Assembly (NCBI GenBank): GCA_963971405.1
Contig: OZ020487.1
Coordinates: 15,783,344 to 15,847,343 of the forward strand
Source of the DNA: Psococerastis gibbosa
Lineage: Eukaryota; Arthropoda; Insecta; Psocodea; Psocidae
Direction of reading: 5' to 3'
DNA: 64,000 bases
In this document: positions 1-13,200 of the stretch, piece by piece
Position numbering within the stretch: the stretch's first letter is position 1
How the letters are laid out: each line of letters begins with the position of its first letter
Notes under the pieces: model-generated
Seen by the model: the letters and a program-made list of their open reading frames with translations, nothing else
What the model was told of the DNA's origin: nothing
Databases searched by the model: none
Program-made: the position numbers and the translations under genes

Positions 1-610
1 GGGGGGGGGGGTGTTATTCTCAAAAAACTCCAATAAAACGTCTAAAAAAATTATTTCCCAAAAACGGCTCCAACGATTTCTTTTAAATTGACATATATAG
101 CCTATTGTAGTTGTTATTAATGTTGATAAAATGCGGGGGGTCGCTTGCCTTTGATAGTTTGCTTCGGGGGGTAAAAAATAAAAATAACCAAATTTTAATG
201 AAAAATGACTAAAAAATAATTTTTCTGCGAAACCTTTCTATCGATGATTTCTACTTTTAGGTATGTTTTAGGTGTTAAATTGAGTAACGAAAACGGACAG
301 GTTGCCTTCCCAGAAAAGTATTTGGTTTTGTACAAAAAAAAATGTAAAAATGTTTTTTTTTTTAAATGATAGAAAATTCACGCTCAAACGCATTGCGTGC
401 CCTGTCAGTATTGCTGTGTGTTAATGTGTTGGTCTGACCTATCTAGAATTTACCTCACCTCCAGTGACGTCAGGTGGACAACCCCCCCCCCCCCCCCGAG
501 ATATCGGAAATTTAACCATAAGAAAATTATTTACCATGAAATTACTCATTTTCTCTATCTACTAATTTTTATAAATTGGAAAGCATGTTCGAGTAAACTC
601 GGACCGGTTC
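1..610 (+). mobile_element. Helentron-like (HINE) element, 3' part, copy 1
   Basis: This is the 3' three quarters of the 770-860 bp repeat family seen complete at 11425-12257; its 5' end lies outside the window. It shows the family blocks in order: G run, 'ggggggtcgctt' block, 'gaaaaatgactaaaaaataa' block, a C17 tract at 481-497, and the 3' end with the inner inverted repeat and the hairpin CGAGTAAACTCG just before GGTTC at 610. The next bases (TTTGTATTG) belong to another repeat whose uninterrupted copies (43721, 39902) read ATTATTTGTATTG. This fixes the 3' terminus at GGTTC and the target at TT. No protein is encoded. Confidence 0.8.
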
Positions 611-693
611 TTTGTATTGTTTCCGTGTGAATTTTTGGCTATTGACAAACTCGTATACGTTCTTGAGGTCAACCTACACCGGCTACAAGCGAT
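611..693 (-). repeat. Interspersed repeat R3, fragment left of the LINE insertion
   Basis: This matches the middle of repeat R3 (full copies at 39863-40070, 43672-43852, 57979-58236, 58439-58696). It is cut on the left by the Helentron-like element and on the right, at CGAT (690-693), by the LINE. The sequence resumes at 3724, so the two pieces are halves of one older copy. Confidence 0.85.
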
Positions 694-886
694 GAAATGA
701 AATGAAATATAATAGGCCATTATTACCACATACAGTACAATATAGATATAAAGGTACAGTATGTGCTCGGCACCGTCAAAAATACAATTAGGTCTACCAT
801 GTAGGCTACATAATATCAAAACATCAAGTCTAGACTATAAACATTTTGACTATTTATGAGTCAATAATTTGAAAAAAACAATGAGA

Positions 887-950
887 GAAAAGTCCATATC
901 AATAGTTTTAGTTTGACAGAGAAGTCCATATCAATAGTTTTAGTTTGACA
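887..950. repeat. Tandem duplication, 32-bp unit x2
   Basis: The unit containing 'aagtccatatcaatagtttt' is repeated head to tail within the LINE 3' UTR, with one small length difference near its start. Confidence 0.85.
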
Positions 951-1253
951 TTCTAATGTTTAATAGGTTTAACTAAAACTTTTCCCATTGGCTCTTTAAA
1001 TTATCAGTGATAAGATTGGACTTAATATTTTGCCAAAAAGACTAGTTTTGATAAAACAGGCGAAAATATTTTGTCGAGTTCCTATATTCAAATTAATAAA
1101 TTTACTGATTTCAAAATAATAATTGATTAATGTTAAATTTTATTTAACATTATATTTAAATAAATTATTTAATATACATGGCATCGCATATGCAACTGTT
1201 ATTCATAGGTGTTTGACAACAGACAATAGGCACTTATAAGTATGAAGAGAATG

Positions 1254-3723
1254 TCAGCAGGGAGGGAGGTTGGTCGCTAGGAATTCATTGACGGAGTAAG
1301 GGCAACAACTCACCAGGAGTCCCTTCACCTTGCTCTTGAAAGCGTTTAGGCTAATATCTTCTCTTTTTAGACCCTGTGGGAGCTTATTAAACAGTCTGGA
1401 ACCGAGTTGGAAGGGTCCCTTTAGTACCTTAGAGAGTCTGACTGCTCCCAGGTGAATGTCACCCCTTCTCCGTGTGTGATGGTGGTGAATTTCATAATTT
1501 TTAAGCCCCAGTCCCTCCCTCCTGATATAAATTATCAGTTCTAATATAAATAGAGCAGGGAGAGTGAGGATACCCAAACGAGGGAATAGTGATCGGCATG
1601 ACACACGCTGGTCCAATATTCCTGCCAGAAGTCGCACAGCCTTTTTTTGCAGGCGGAAAGCCCTAGTGCAGTCTGAGGAATTTCCCCATAGGGCTACGCC
1701 ATACGACAGGTGAGATTGCATGAGACTATAGTATATTACCTTTAGAATGTCATTGCCAGCGACAAAGGATAGGTTTCTCATAAGGAACACCGTTGATGAG
1801 AGTTTCCCACATAATATGTCAATATGTCGTCGCCAATTAAGGTTGGAATCGAAGGTGATGCCTAGGAACCGGACGTCAGCCGCTTCGGTAATGTCGAGAC
1901 CATTTGCAGTAAGTACTCTAGGAGTTGGGTGGCCGTGCTTGGTGCAACTTGGGATAATGAGTTCGGTTTTAACCGCGTTGAGGACCAACTTATTCGCTGC
2001 GAGCCACCGGTGAGCTTGCTCAAGAGTCTCACCAGTGCCGGACAAAGCTAACTGGGTATTGGGCGATAGTAGGGCAAGCACAGCGTCGTCCGCGTAGAGT
2101 CCCACATGGGGTTCCAGGGAGGTAGTTGACATAAAGGAGGCGAACTCGTTTATATAGATAAGGAACAGGGAGGGACCCAGGATACTGCCCTGAGGGACAC
2201 CTGTACTGAGAGGGCACCAGTCTGATGACGCCTGGGAGCCGCCAGATCCAATTACTACTTTTTGCTGTCTGTCCTTAAGATAGCTGCTGAACCATTTAAG
2301 GGCTACACCTCTGATGCCTGCCCTTTGCAGTTTTTCCAGAAGTATGCCATGGTCGAGCGTATCAAATGCCTTAGATAGGTCTAAGAGCAGGCTAAGGGGA
2401 GCTTTTCTACAGTCAATGCCATCAAGGATAGTGTTATAAAGCTTGAGGCAGGCGTCGCCAGTAGATTTGCCAGGTAGGAACCCAAACTGGACTGGAGAGA
2501 GTACCTTATGTTTTTTTAGAAAATCAATAAGTCTCTTATTTACTATTTTTTCTATAATTTTAGATACAGATGGTAAGAGACTAATGGGACGATAACTTTG
2601 TACCTGATCACGGGCCCCTTTCTTAAACACAGGTTTAACTATGGCCTTTTTAAAACAATTTGGAAAGACCCCATCGTCAAAGCTCCTGTTTATCAGAAGA
2701 ACTAAAGGTCCAATGAGGTGAGGGCAGGAATCTTTAAGTAGCTTAGAGGGTATTTTGTCAACCCCGGCAGACGACGTGCGCCTCAGGGATTTAATCGCAG
2801 CGCGAACTTCCCCGGCATCTACCGGGGCAAGGAAGAACGTGTCACTTACTGGCCATCCCACGTTGTTAACACTCGCATGGGGAATGCGACTAATGAGATC
2901 CTCAATGGTGTTTCTGAAATAGCAGCTAAATTCATCAGCAATTAATTGAGGTGACGAGATCGATTCACCATTAACAGTTAATTTAACAATAGCTGGTTTG
3001 GATGATAACTGCCTACGTTCGTTTATAACCTCCCACGCAGCTTTAGCCTTATTGTTGGAGTTAGAGATTCGAGCACACACATCATCTTTCTCCAGCCTAT
3101 GACATTCTAATTTTAGACTCTTAAGAGCTTGGCTATGGTGAATTTTTAACATGGGGTCACCAAAGCTTTGGTGTAGGACTTTAATGTCACGGAGTTGGTC
3201 AAACTTATCTTTAAGAGTGGTCCTCTTTGTAGTTTTTCTTTTATCTTTAACCATCTTAAGTGGGAAGGATAAGTCGTAAAAAGAGGTTAAGGTACCTGAG
3301 AACGCTTCAAAACCAGAGTGAGCGTTTGTAGTATAAAAAATGGAATCCCAGGTACAATTTGACAGCAGGGCATTGAATTTATTAACATTACCTTTAGTAT
3401 AGGCTCTCTGAAATTGGGGACATTTGACCTCATTAGTGGGATAAGGCAGGAATTGGGGATCAGAGATGCACAATATCTGGGCGTCATGGTCTGAGAAGCC
3501 AACTGAGTGGGAGAGTGCATGGCAAATGTCTGGGCTTTGATCAATATTAACAAATATATTGTCAATACAGGTTGCAGATTTATCAGTAATTCTCGTTGGC
3601 ACTGATATAAAGGGGTTATAGTTATAACACTTAAAGGCGTCCAAAATTTTCAGGATTCTGTCACTAGTCAATAAAAAGTTTTCATTAAAATCACCGGCCA
3701 GTACACCTATTCTATTATCACAC
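1254..3723 (-). CDS. LINE ORF2: endonuclease C-terminus plus reverse transcriptase (Jockey/CR1/L2-like)
   Basis: The frame is open from the truncation point to a stop at 1254, about 822 codons with no interruption. It starts inside the apurinic endonuclease domain, where the GDFN motif is visible at about 3685-3696 and is followed by the PTRITDKSATCIDNIF end of that domain. The reverse transcriptase then shows SYRPISLLPSVSKIIEK, a DLSKAFDTLDH box, GVPQGSILGP (GVPQGS at 2184-2201) and the catalytic YADD at 2085-2096. The C-terminus ends with a FNKLPQGLK..FKSKVK segment common in Jockey/CR1-related elements. It lacks ORF1 and the endonuclease N-terminus, so it cannot be autonomous. The intact frame suggests a recent insertion. 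The exact clade needs a tree. Confidence 0.93.
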
Positions 3724-3813
3724 CGATAATGGACAAGCTAAGACAAGCTTACCATTAACGCAATAGAACTGGTGAAGGCATGACTTAACCAAGTACAGAT
3801 ACGAGTCAAAAAA
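3724..3813 (-). repeat. Interspersed repeat R3, fragment right of the LINE insertion
   Basis: This continues R3 from the CGAT shared with 690-693 and runs to 'cagatacgagtc', the family terminus. It shows that the LINE at 694-3723 entered a pre-existing R3 copy. Confidence 0.85.
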
Positions 3814-4704
3814 GATAAGGGTACCGCAATCAATGAATCTGATCCCCATCATTGTTTCAGTAGTATATAAGCATAGGGTAAAGTCAGGCTATATACTATG
3901 CGTCATCGACCTATATAAAAAAAAAATAATGGCGTGACAATCCAATAGTGGCCGACGGCTGAGTACTGGTAGAGGATCCTCTCTTTCTATACGACTCTAT
4001 TTGGGATGTGGTGGCCAGCAACAAGGCCGGCAGCTCTGCGTTTTCCCCTACTGACGAAGGTAACCATTAGGGTTGGGTGGATCCAGGCCAGGCAGAAATG
4101 TTTTCGGGTAATGCTGAGTCTTAATCCTCTCGTTCCATTGTCTAGTTCTCTACTAACGGCACTGTGTACTTCTCCACTGCTGGATAGATTCCAAAACATT
4201 TTGCATAATAAAACCTACCCCTACTGTTAATTCTTTAATTGGAAAACCTATTGAGGTTTAGGCTTTTACAGCCGAGTATAAGTTTTAACCAATACAAAAT
4301 ACTACAGCATATAAATCAACCAATGCTTGTAATGGAAGCGCTTACAGTAAACTGCATAATGCAAATTGTAATTTTATGCATGTTACTCTAAAATAGTTCG
4401 AAGCAATTCTCGCAAGCGTAAAATTAGCTAAAAGAAGGGACCCACTAATACCAATATATTAAATATAATTTTACTTGCACCAGCGACAGGAGTGCTACTC
4501 CAAAGTTTTATTATAGCAATTGTATGCTTTCGTTATGTTTAAAATGTATTTTGGTAGGAAATGTTTGTCTCAAAACATGCACAAATTCCATTAGAGAAAA
4601 TTGCTTTTCTACTGTATGCATACCTATGTAGCCTAGTTGGCTAAGGCACTAATGGGAATTTTCATTTTTCAGTTGCGTTATGAAGTAATTATTTATAAAA
4701 AGCA
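3814..4704. other. Upstream region of the DPP gene, no gene seen
   Basis: The stretch is AT-rich and probably holds the promoter and 5' UTR of the first DPP exon. No convincing TATA box or other site can be assigned by eye. A short segment (about 4040-4075, 'gcgttttcccctact') recurs near 28333 and is probably a small repeat piece. The open frames here are short and look random. Confidence 0.5.
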
Positions 4705-7211
4705 ATGAACACCGTCAGCACAGGAGGAGGGGGTGGTGGCGGTGGAGTGGGAAGTGCTGGCAGAAAGAAAATTAGCAACTCCGAAGAGGTAAGCTTGTAT
4801 ACCATACGTATGTCTTTCACTCTGAAAATAATTGGAATCTAGCACAGCGACTCGAGCACGCAATAAGCCACTTGCCAGTTGTAACAATAATGAAATATGC
4901 TAGATAACGATAAAACTCACATCGATGGCGTGCTTGTACTTGTGCGAGTCTCAACACGCCATGCGATCGGAGACGTGTCGTAACTCAACACGGGTACTAC
5001 CCTGATTGTTTGCATTCAGCATTCAAAGTAGGTACCAGCAATTCGCGGAAAACGACCCTTTTCCATCTACAATACAATCATTAGTTAAATTCTATACAGG
5101 TTTAATTCCTATAAAGGGGCTTTGATTCGCATTTAATTATAAGATAGGGCTTTATTCCTAACTTCCGGTTAATACTTCTTCTGGAGTTTCAATCTATCGA
5201 TTGGTTTGGAGCGAATGTTTAAGTCTTCTTCAGTTCTTCTATATATATATTCTTCTTCTATTCTATTCTTCTTCTTCTCACATATATTATGTTGTTCTGT
5301 GTTCATCTCCACTCCTGGCTTTCTTGTGCGATGCGGTTCTTTTTAGTGCAAGGCAGTTGTCGCCTCCCATGTCCTTCTTGATGTCATGCAGGTACTCCTT
5401 CCTCCGTCGTCCTCCTGGATTGGTGCCTTCGACCATACCCTCAATGATGGTCTTGAGGAGTCCTTCATGTCTCGGAATATGGAAATGGAAAAATTGGAGA
5501 ATGCCCCCCGACGTTCCATGCTGAGCTTTGTAAATTAGAACATAGAAAATAGAAAATTACTCCATGCCGGCATGTAAGACCACTTACATAAGTGGATCTT
5601 ACACAGGTTCACCTCCTTTTTGTAACTGGAGGTTTCACATTGTGCCACTCTGCTGGATGCACTTTTCCTTGGCGCAAATAACTGTGTCTTTGTCCGGTTT
5701 TTTGGCTCTTCAATAAGGCAAATATTGATTTATAAAATTAACATATACTATGCATAGGCTTTCCTTATACGGTCCAATGGATTCCAATTAACATGAGGGG
5801 TAGGCCTACTCATCATATCTATTATTTTGTGAAAACAAGGGATTTAAAAAAACACGGCGGCTACTGAGTTATTCTTGATTTGTTTGGATTTTGATACAAC
5901 CGACATTCGTTCAGATAAAAATTATAGGCAAAGCAAAGTATAATACAATACTACCCATTAGGCTACTATCCAATAATGCCTACTAAGTAATGGTAAATAT
6001 TACAGACACACAAGTCTACAATACCAAACAGCAAATACCATTATTTCACAATGTATTTTCAATAAACTGTCTTCCCACGTTCCTTATACCCTTCTCTCTG
6101 TAAGTTTCTTTGTTCGTGACAGTCGCTTCCATAACTCGAAAATATAGAACTGAAAATTTATTTATGATTTGCTGATGGTATTGACAGCTGCAGAGAAGCT
6201 TTTGCAAGCTGGAGGAAAGGGTTTCAGTTAAGCGAGGTAACTCCTGCCCGCTTGCTTATTGGGGCACGGAAATTCCTAGCCCCAAACTTGACAATATTTA
6301 TTTATTATTCAAGTTGCTAAGAAAGATACATATTAAAAAGTTCTGGCTCCAAAACGTTCAGAGGACATAAGAGGACGTTAGAAGGACTTGCTTCTTGGGG
6401 CACGGAAATTTCTGTCCCCAAATTTGACAATATTTATTTTTTATTGAAGTTGCTAAGAAAGATATTAAAAGTTCTGGCTCCTAAACGTTAAGAGGACAAG
6501 GTAGCTGGAAAAATATACTCACCAAAATTTTAAAGTAAATATTTATGCAAGTATTCAAGTTGATATGAAATTTATTAAAATTGTAGGTAATCCGTTTAAG
6601 TTCTAGTAACTATTGTATGTACCATATCATGCAGAAATTTTAAGAGCAAGTCGGAGTACCCCCCACTTATGTACAAAGTCGATTTTCTCTGGAGATATCG
6701 ATCGTAGAGCTGAGCGAAATAGCCGATAAATTAGCAGAAACGCTCCTCTATAGCTATTGGTTAGCTGGTAGATTAGCCCTTCGGGGCTAAAGCTCGCCTA
6801 ATATATATAAAGCCGTTTTTCATTCATTCATTCCGCTACATTTTGATATATGACAGGTTCTTGAACTCCTTCCTCGGGACTACCACACCAATGGGTTTTA
6901 GAGCAAATCAAATTCAATAATTGTGACCAATCGGTGTTTGAAAGATGTACACATTATGTATCAAAATGTTTTAAAGACATTTCTTTGGTTTGTCCTGATA
7001 ATTTTGACAGTCCTACGATTATTTAAGCAATATTTTCAAATTTCCACATTTACTTTATAATAGGCCTACTTGACAAACTTATTTTATTTTTTTGCTCTAT
7101 GCTATATGCTATATTTCAAGAGATATTTGATTTTTAAACTTATATGGCCTTTCCCCTCCGACTGTCTTTTAATATTAAGGTAATAGGTAAATAATAAAGA
7201 ATATCACTGTT

Positions 7212-7247
<36 letters not shown>

Positions 7248-10200
7248 GTCAAAGATCACAAAACTAAATTTTTTTTCGTGTAGTTACGGTATCAATAACT
7301 TAAAACGCATTTAATTTTTAATAATTTATAGTAACATGAATAAAAAATTAATATGGTCACATGATGTACGTTTTGCCAATTTACCAAGTCCTCATTTTTA
7401 CGAATTTATGGGAGCAATTGCGGTTGACCCTGTAGTTCTGTGCTTTAGTATGACGAACCGAGCCCATTTTTGCCGCACGAAACATCAATAAGGCAGCCTA
7501 CGTTAGGTAGGTAAGTAGGTAGGCAATATTAATTATTGCTTGTAGAGTAGGCTAAGAAATTTTTAAAATAATGCAGATACCCACAGCATCAGGAAATTAC
7601 AACAAATATACTGTAGTTCATTTTACTCGCATTTGTAGCTGGATTAAATGCAGTCAATTCTTGTCTGAGCTTGGCGAAGCAAGTGCGGTCGTGCACATTG
7701 ATGGGCGTCGTTGGACATGGCAATTATTCTTATGCCAGTGGCCAACATTGTGGAAAATAATAATTAATAATAATATCTAATTAATAGGTACTTATCAGCA
7801 CTTATCGTAGTTAAAAATATTGAGTTTAAAGTTCGTGCTTTATTTTTAGAACTTAAAATACAATCACATATTCAGAAATCATGAACTTTGTAAGCGTATA
7901 TAATAAAAGCTAAAAGCACAGATTCGCTCGGGTGAGCTCAAAAGGACAACATAAAATACGGGGGAGAGGATACTGTAGCTAAAGACAAATAGCTTACGAC
8001 TGGGACTGCTTGGTCCAACTTTCACAGTTTGGCAACTCTTACTCGTATTCCGCTGCAATTTGAAGTTTTTGCAGTCAAATTGGTATCCATTAGTTATTTG
8101 AAAATTATATTATTTCTACTACAGAACGGTACATTAAATACCTACCATATTTAGGCTACATTATGGCCTGTGGTTACGCCGGTACAGCTTATTGTTTTGC
8201 ATAATATCTTGCTTGTAGTAGGCAGTGGCGGATTTACCAGTAGGCAACTGAGGCAAATGCCTATGTCCGCGAGCGCGTACTTAGGTAAACGAATTTTTTG
8301 TTCATAGTATGTAAAAAAAAAATTATAAAAATTATGTATATCATTTTAGTTAAGGATAAGAAAGTAGGTTATTTTGATTATAAACATTAAAAAGAAAAAA
8401 CAGTGGTTTTAATTAGTGAACATTCCCCCCCCCCACTATACATACAATAATTATTAATGTCCGCGACAACTGCGAAAGGGCAGGTCCTATATCCGCAGAA
8501 AAGCGCAAATCCGTCCCTGGTAGTAGGCTCATATACCATTCAGTACCATATATGGTATGTTACCTGCTCGGTACCTATAGAATACTGTACGATACGGTAG
8601 CTAGCTGAATTCCATAACACAGCAACCGTTACCGAGACCAGGATGATTGGGTAAAACTGAAATGGGTAACTTGGTGTGCCAGTACATGTTATAGTTGATT
8701 CTTCGGGGGAAAGTCGACCCTTTAGGGAATGTTAATTATGGAATGTCAGCAATGATGGCTTTTAATCAACATTTACTGGGTAGAGTTGACTCTGCCTAGG
8801 GCGAATCGAGTTAAACTAAGATACGTTAGGGAATGTTGATTATGAACATGAGAAAAACTATAGTAGGCCTATTTTCTTATAACTTAAATATCTTAGGCGG
8901 GGTTTCCACGTTAGTCAATCGTCAATGGAAATATGAAATTGATGGACATTTCAATTTTACTCTATGCCATTTTTAAAATTGATCAATGGTCATAGAGTAA
9001 GATCACGCGCTGCAAACAATAACAAACTAAAATGGCGTCATGGAATATGTTAAGTACAAAAATTTTAATAGATTGTTTATAAAACAGTTTTCATCCATTA
9101 AACAGATCGGTGAAGGTCGATCATACTTCGGATCTCCTACTATTATTGGGTTTTATTAAAAATAATAAGTGTACGAAGAAAACAAATACAAACAAAATTT
9201 CAAAAAACAAATGCAAACAAATTTCAAAAATTTGACGCATACGTTTCAATAGAAGAAAAGTGTCAATAGTTGAAAAAACATGTGGAAACACCGCCATCAA
9301 TGAAAAATTGAAATTTCCTTCAATTTCATATTTCTCATTGACGATTGACGCATGTGGAAACCTCGCCTTAGGAATTTTATGTTCTGCATGCTGCATGCAT
9401 AGGCATGCTCTTCAAGAATTTCGTTCCTTATGGAAGAGAAGTTTCATTTATAAATCATTCAGATTCGTAAGATACTAAACACCCCATGCCTGCAAGGAAA
9501 TGCAAAATGGACATTTTCCTTCCACTTGCCTACGGCCCTAGAAAAATTTTAATGAAAAATGACTAAAAAATAATATTTCTGCGAAACTTTTCTATCGACG
9601 ATTTCTACCTTCAGGCATGTTTTAGGTGTTAAGTTGAGTAACGAAACCGGACAGTTGGCTTTCCCAAAAACCTATTTGCTTTTGCGCAAAATTTTTTTTT
9701 AAAAAAATGATAGAAACTTCACGCTGAAATGCATTGCCTGCCCTGCCATTATTACTGTGTTGTAATGTGTTTTAAATATATTGAGGTTACCTCACCTCCA
9801 GTGACGTCAGGTGGACACCCCCCCCCCCCCCCCGAGATATTCGAAATTTAACCGTAGGAAAATTATTTACCATGAAATTATTCATTTTCTCTCCCTACTA
9901 ATTGATAAATTGGAAAGCATGTTCGAGTAAACTCGGACCGGTTCTTACAAATAGCCGACGACTCTCGTTAGGAAATATTGTTAGGATATATTGCCTTGCC
10001 CTTAACATACATAATTATCCTCATTACCCCTTCGGGGTAATAATAGGGTACGTACTGAAGCTAGGGCATTAAAAAAAAATCAAAGAACATTCATTAAGAT
10101 GCGAAGACCAATAAAATTATTCAATTGATCCTACTTTTTGTTTAAAAATAAATTTTGCATCTCTATGAGGGGGCCCCTCCCTACCCGTGGGGCCGTGGCT

Positions 10201-13200
10201 GCAACCACAATGAAATAATATAGCAAAAGCCTAAGCAAGATTCGTGAACTCGCTGTATAAAGCTTTAACGGAAGCAGCGGAAAGTGCCAGTCAGCGTCAT
10301 AGCTGTGGGGTATGCCTGTGCCTCCCTTCTCTAAATATTCACTACCCATAATTAATCAACTTGAATCATGACGAGAATACCAATTAATAATTATTAATTG
10401 ATAACTTTGCCCCAGAATGGAATACAAGAATACGTCCAAAGTGATTGGTAACCTGACAGACACTAATTTCTGCCCCCCCCTCCCCTCTTCCCCTTCGTAT
10501 CCAGGTAAATAATTTGATAAGAACCGGTGCGAGCATGACTGAGCATGAGACAAGGAGGGTGCTATGATTAAATACGAAAATATTTTGAAAAGTAGGGCTG
10601 AAATATTGGGGTTCTACGCATTTTCAGAGCAATAAGGGTTCTATACTAAAGGTAATTAATACAATGGAGCATTAGGGGGTCCCCCCCCCCCGGGAGAAAA
10701 TTTGTGAAAAATAGGACTGAAATAGTGAGGTTTTACGAATTTTGAGGAACCTAATGGGGGGGGGGGGGCTATAGCCCCCATAGCCTCCTGGTAGGTCCGC
10801 GCCTGGGTGCAAGTGAATCCCGTACTTGCTTCCTTATTTATCAATTATTAAGTACCGCAATAGTTCCATGGTTAATAATTGTCCCGTGTCGGCAGCCTAT
10901 AGTTGTTCCCTATCCTAAAGCATTGGATTGATCGATGGGACAATTATTGTCATAGCTATTGCTTAAAACGTGTAAATCCGTTGAAATCTCGGAATCGAAA
11001 ATTTCGACCGTCACAAAGCTTCCCTTATACTAGCCTACGTATAAATTGGAAAGAAAAATTGTGCGTTTTGCCTACTATCGTAATTGTGTCGGTCAGGGAA
11101 CAATAAGCGCTTTTGTGTGTTTCAAAGTATCTAGGTGATTGCATATTTTTACATCATCATCAATGGACCAGAAACAACTAATGGATTATAAGCCATAGAG
11201 GAGGGGTCGGCAGCGCATGCGGCTTTTTGGTTCATTGGGTGCGGTTTGCAAGTGCCCCAGAAACAAAAGCAAAGCGGCTCTGTCCTATACAAAAGAATTA
11301 AAGAGGCAATGGACATAGCACATCCAGATAGCTACCATATTTATGTAGTGCATAAGCATTTTTAAGTTACATAATAACCTGTAACGCGTTTCTTAAAAAG
11401 TTGATTGTTGTCAATTTTGTTGTTGCTTTCCAATTTATACGTAGTATAAGGAAAGCTTTGTGATGGTCCAAATTTTCGATTCCGAGATTTCAACGGATTT
11501 ACACGTTTTGAGGAACCCAAAAAAGTGATTTTTACGAAATGTCTGTCTGTCGCTGTCTGTCTGTCTGTTCATCGATTTCCAGGCAAACTATTCAGTCGAT
11601 TTTAATGAAATTTGGCATGTAGGTTCACAAAAAAAAAAATCATACCTCGGGACCATTTTTTCCTATTTTGGGCTAACTCAATTTGGGGGGGGGGGGGTTT
11701 ATTTTCAAAAAACTCATAAAAAACGTCTAAAAAAAATTATTTCTCAAAAACGGCTCCAACGATTTCTTTTAAATTCACATATATTGTAGTTGTTATTATT
11801 GTTGACAAAATGTGGGGGGTCGCTTGCCCCTTGATGGTTTGCTTCTGGGGGTAAACAAATAAAAATAACTCAATTTTCATGAAAAATGACTAACACGAAA
11901 TTTTTCTGCGGATCCTTTCCATCGATGATTTCTACCTTCAGGCATGTTTTAGGTGTTAAATTGAGTAACGAAACCGGGCAGGTTGCTTTCCCAAAAATTA
12001 TTTGGTTTTGTGCAAAATTTTTTTTTTTGCAAAAAAATGTTAGAAAATTCACGCTCAAATGCATTGTATGCCTGTCATTATTATTATTATTATTACTGTG
12101 TCGTAATGTAGTGACGTCAGGTGGACACCCCCCCCCCCCCCCCCGAGATATCCGAAATTTATTCATAGGGAAATTATTTACCATGAAATTACTCATTTTC
12201 TCCATCTACTAATTTTGATAAATTGGAAAGCATGTTCGAGTAAACTCGGACCGGTTCTTTTTTTATTGTTTTGGGATGTGTGGCTCTTCTAACAGATAGA
12301 AATCTGGTTCTTTCGAAATTTCGCTCAGTTGAAAAAAAGGGTTGCCAACCCCTGGCCCAGATACAGCATTAACATGTTATGTAAAGAATTGTATAAATAA
12401 CAATCCTTGAAATAAAAATAAATAAATATTTACTTTTTTGTTCTATTACCTAGCGGAGTTAGGGCGATAAGCCCTCTCTTACACTCAACTAGGAAAGCCC
12501 GGGACCGCCTGCTTTACATTCTCTCCGAAGCATGGTCTGAACAAGTAGCCTCGAACCAACAATACCTTTCAGGTGAAAGTCAAGAGTCCGTACCACTATT
12601 CTACATGTCCTACTCTACATGAATACTATATAGGCCTAAATTCCGAACTTCCTGATGTAAATAGCTATGCCATGCTATAAATATTGACTTTATTTGTTCT
12701 ATTACTAAGCCAACCTTGCGGAGTTAGGGCTATAAAGCCCTCTCTTACACTCAACTGGGAAGACTCTGGACCGCCTGCTGTACATGCCCTCCGAAGAATG
12801 GCTTGAATATGTAGCAAGTGTGGGACTCGAACCAACAACCTTTCGGATGAATGTTGAAGTCTGTACCACTACTCTACATGTCCTGACATCCTTAGGCGGA
12901 CTGCAGGTTAGGGATTGCCTGCAGTTGAGCACATTGTTTTTCTCTATTTCTTACACCCGCAAGGTACCGCTGGATCGTAGGCTACCTATTCTGTATAGAA
13001 ACGGTACAAATGTATAAATGGTAGGCATTAAATTCCCAGTGGGGAGGGGCTGAAAATGAATAAATTTTAGGTCGAAACCGGTGGAGTTTCTCACTGCAGC
13101 GTTTGGCTTTTATTGAGAGTCGGTTCGCCTACTATTGTAAACTGAGGGTTTACATTGTTTCCCTAAAGGACCTTTAGTAAAGGTACACCTTTCCTAAGGT

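Larger units (their letters stand above)
694..3723 (-). mobile_element. 5'-truncated non-LTR retrotransposon (LINE) with 3' UTR
   Basis: This is a single LINE insertion in minus orientation. Its 3' end, with an (ATTTC)n-type tail, is at 694-712, about 540 bp of 3' UTR precede the stop codon, and the 5' end is truncated at 3723 inside the endonuclease domain. Both sides carry CGAT (690-693 and 3724-3727), a likely short target duplication, and the flanks are the two halves of repeat R3. The 3' UTR contains a tandem 32-bp duplication (887-950). A 5' truncation with an intact 3' end is the usual outcome of target-primed reverse transcription. Confidence 0.92.

Noticed and set aside
1747-2013. 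Plus-strand open frame within the LINE
   Set aside because: Shadow of the reverse transcriptase frame on the minus strand; no independent signal.
4040-4075. Shared segment with 28333-28370 as a regulatory motif
   Set aside because: The similarity is short and imperfect, more like two scraps of an old repeat than a conserved control site.
12237-12257. Canonical Helitron CTRR terminus
   Set aside because: The 3' end reads GGTTC followed by T residues, not CTRR. Only a Helentron-type reading fits, so the classical Helitron label was not used.
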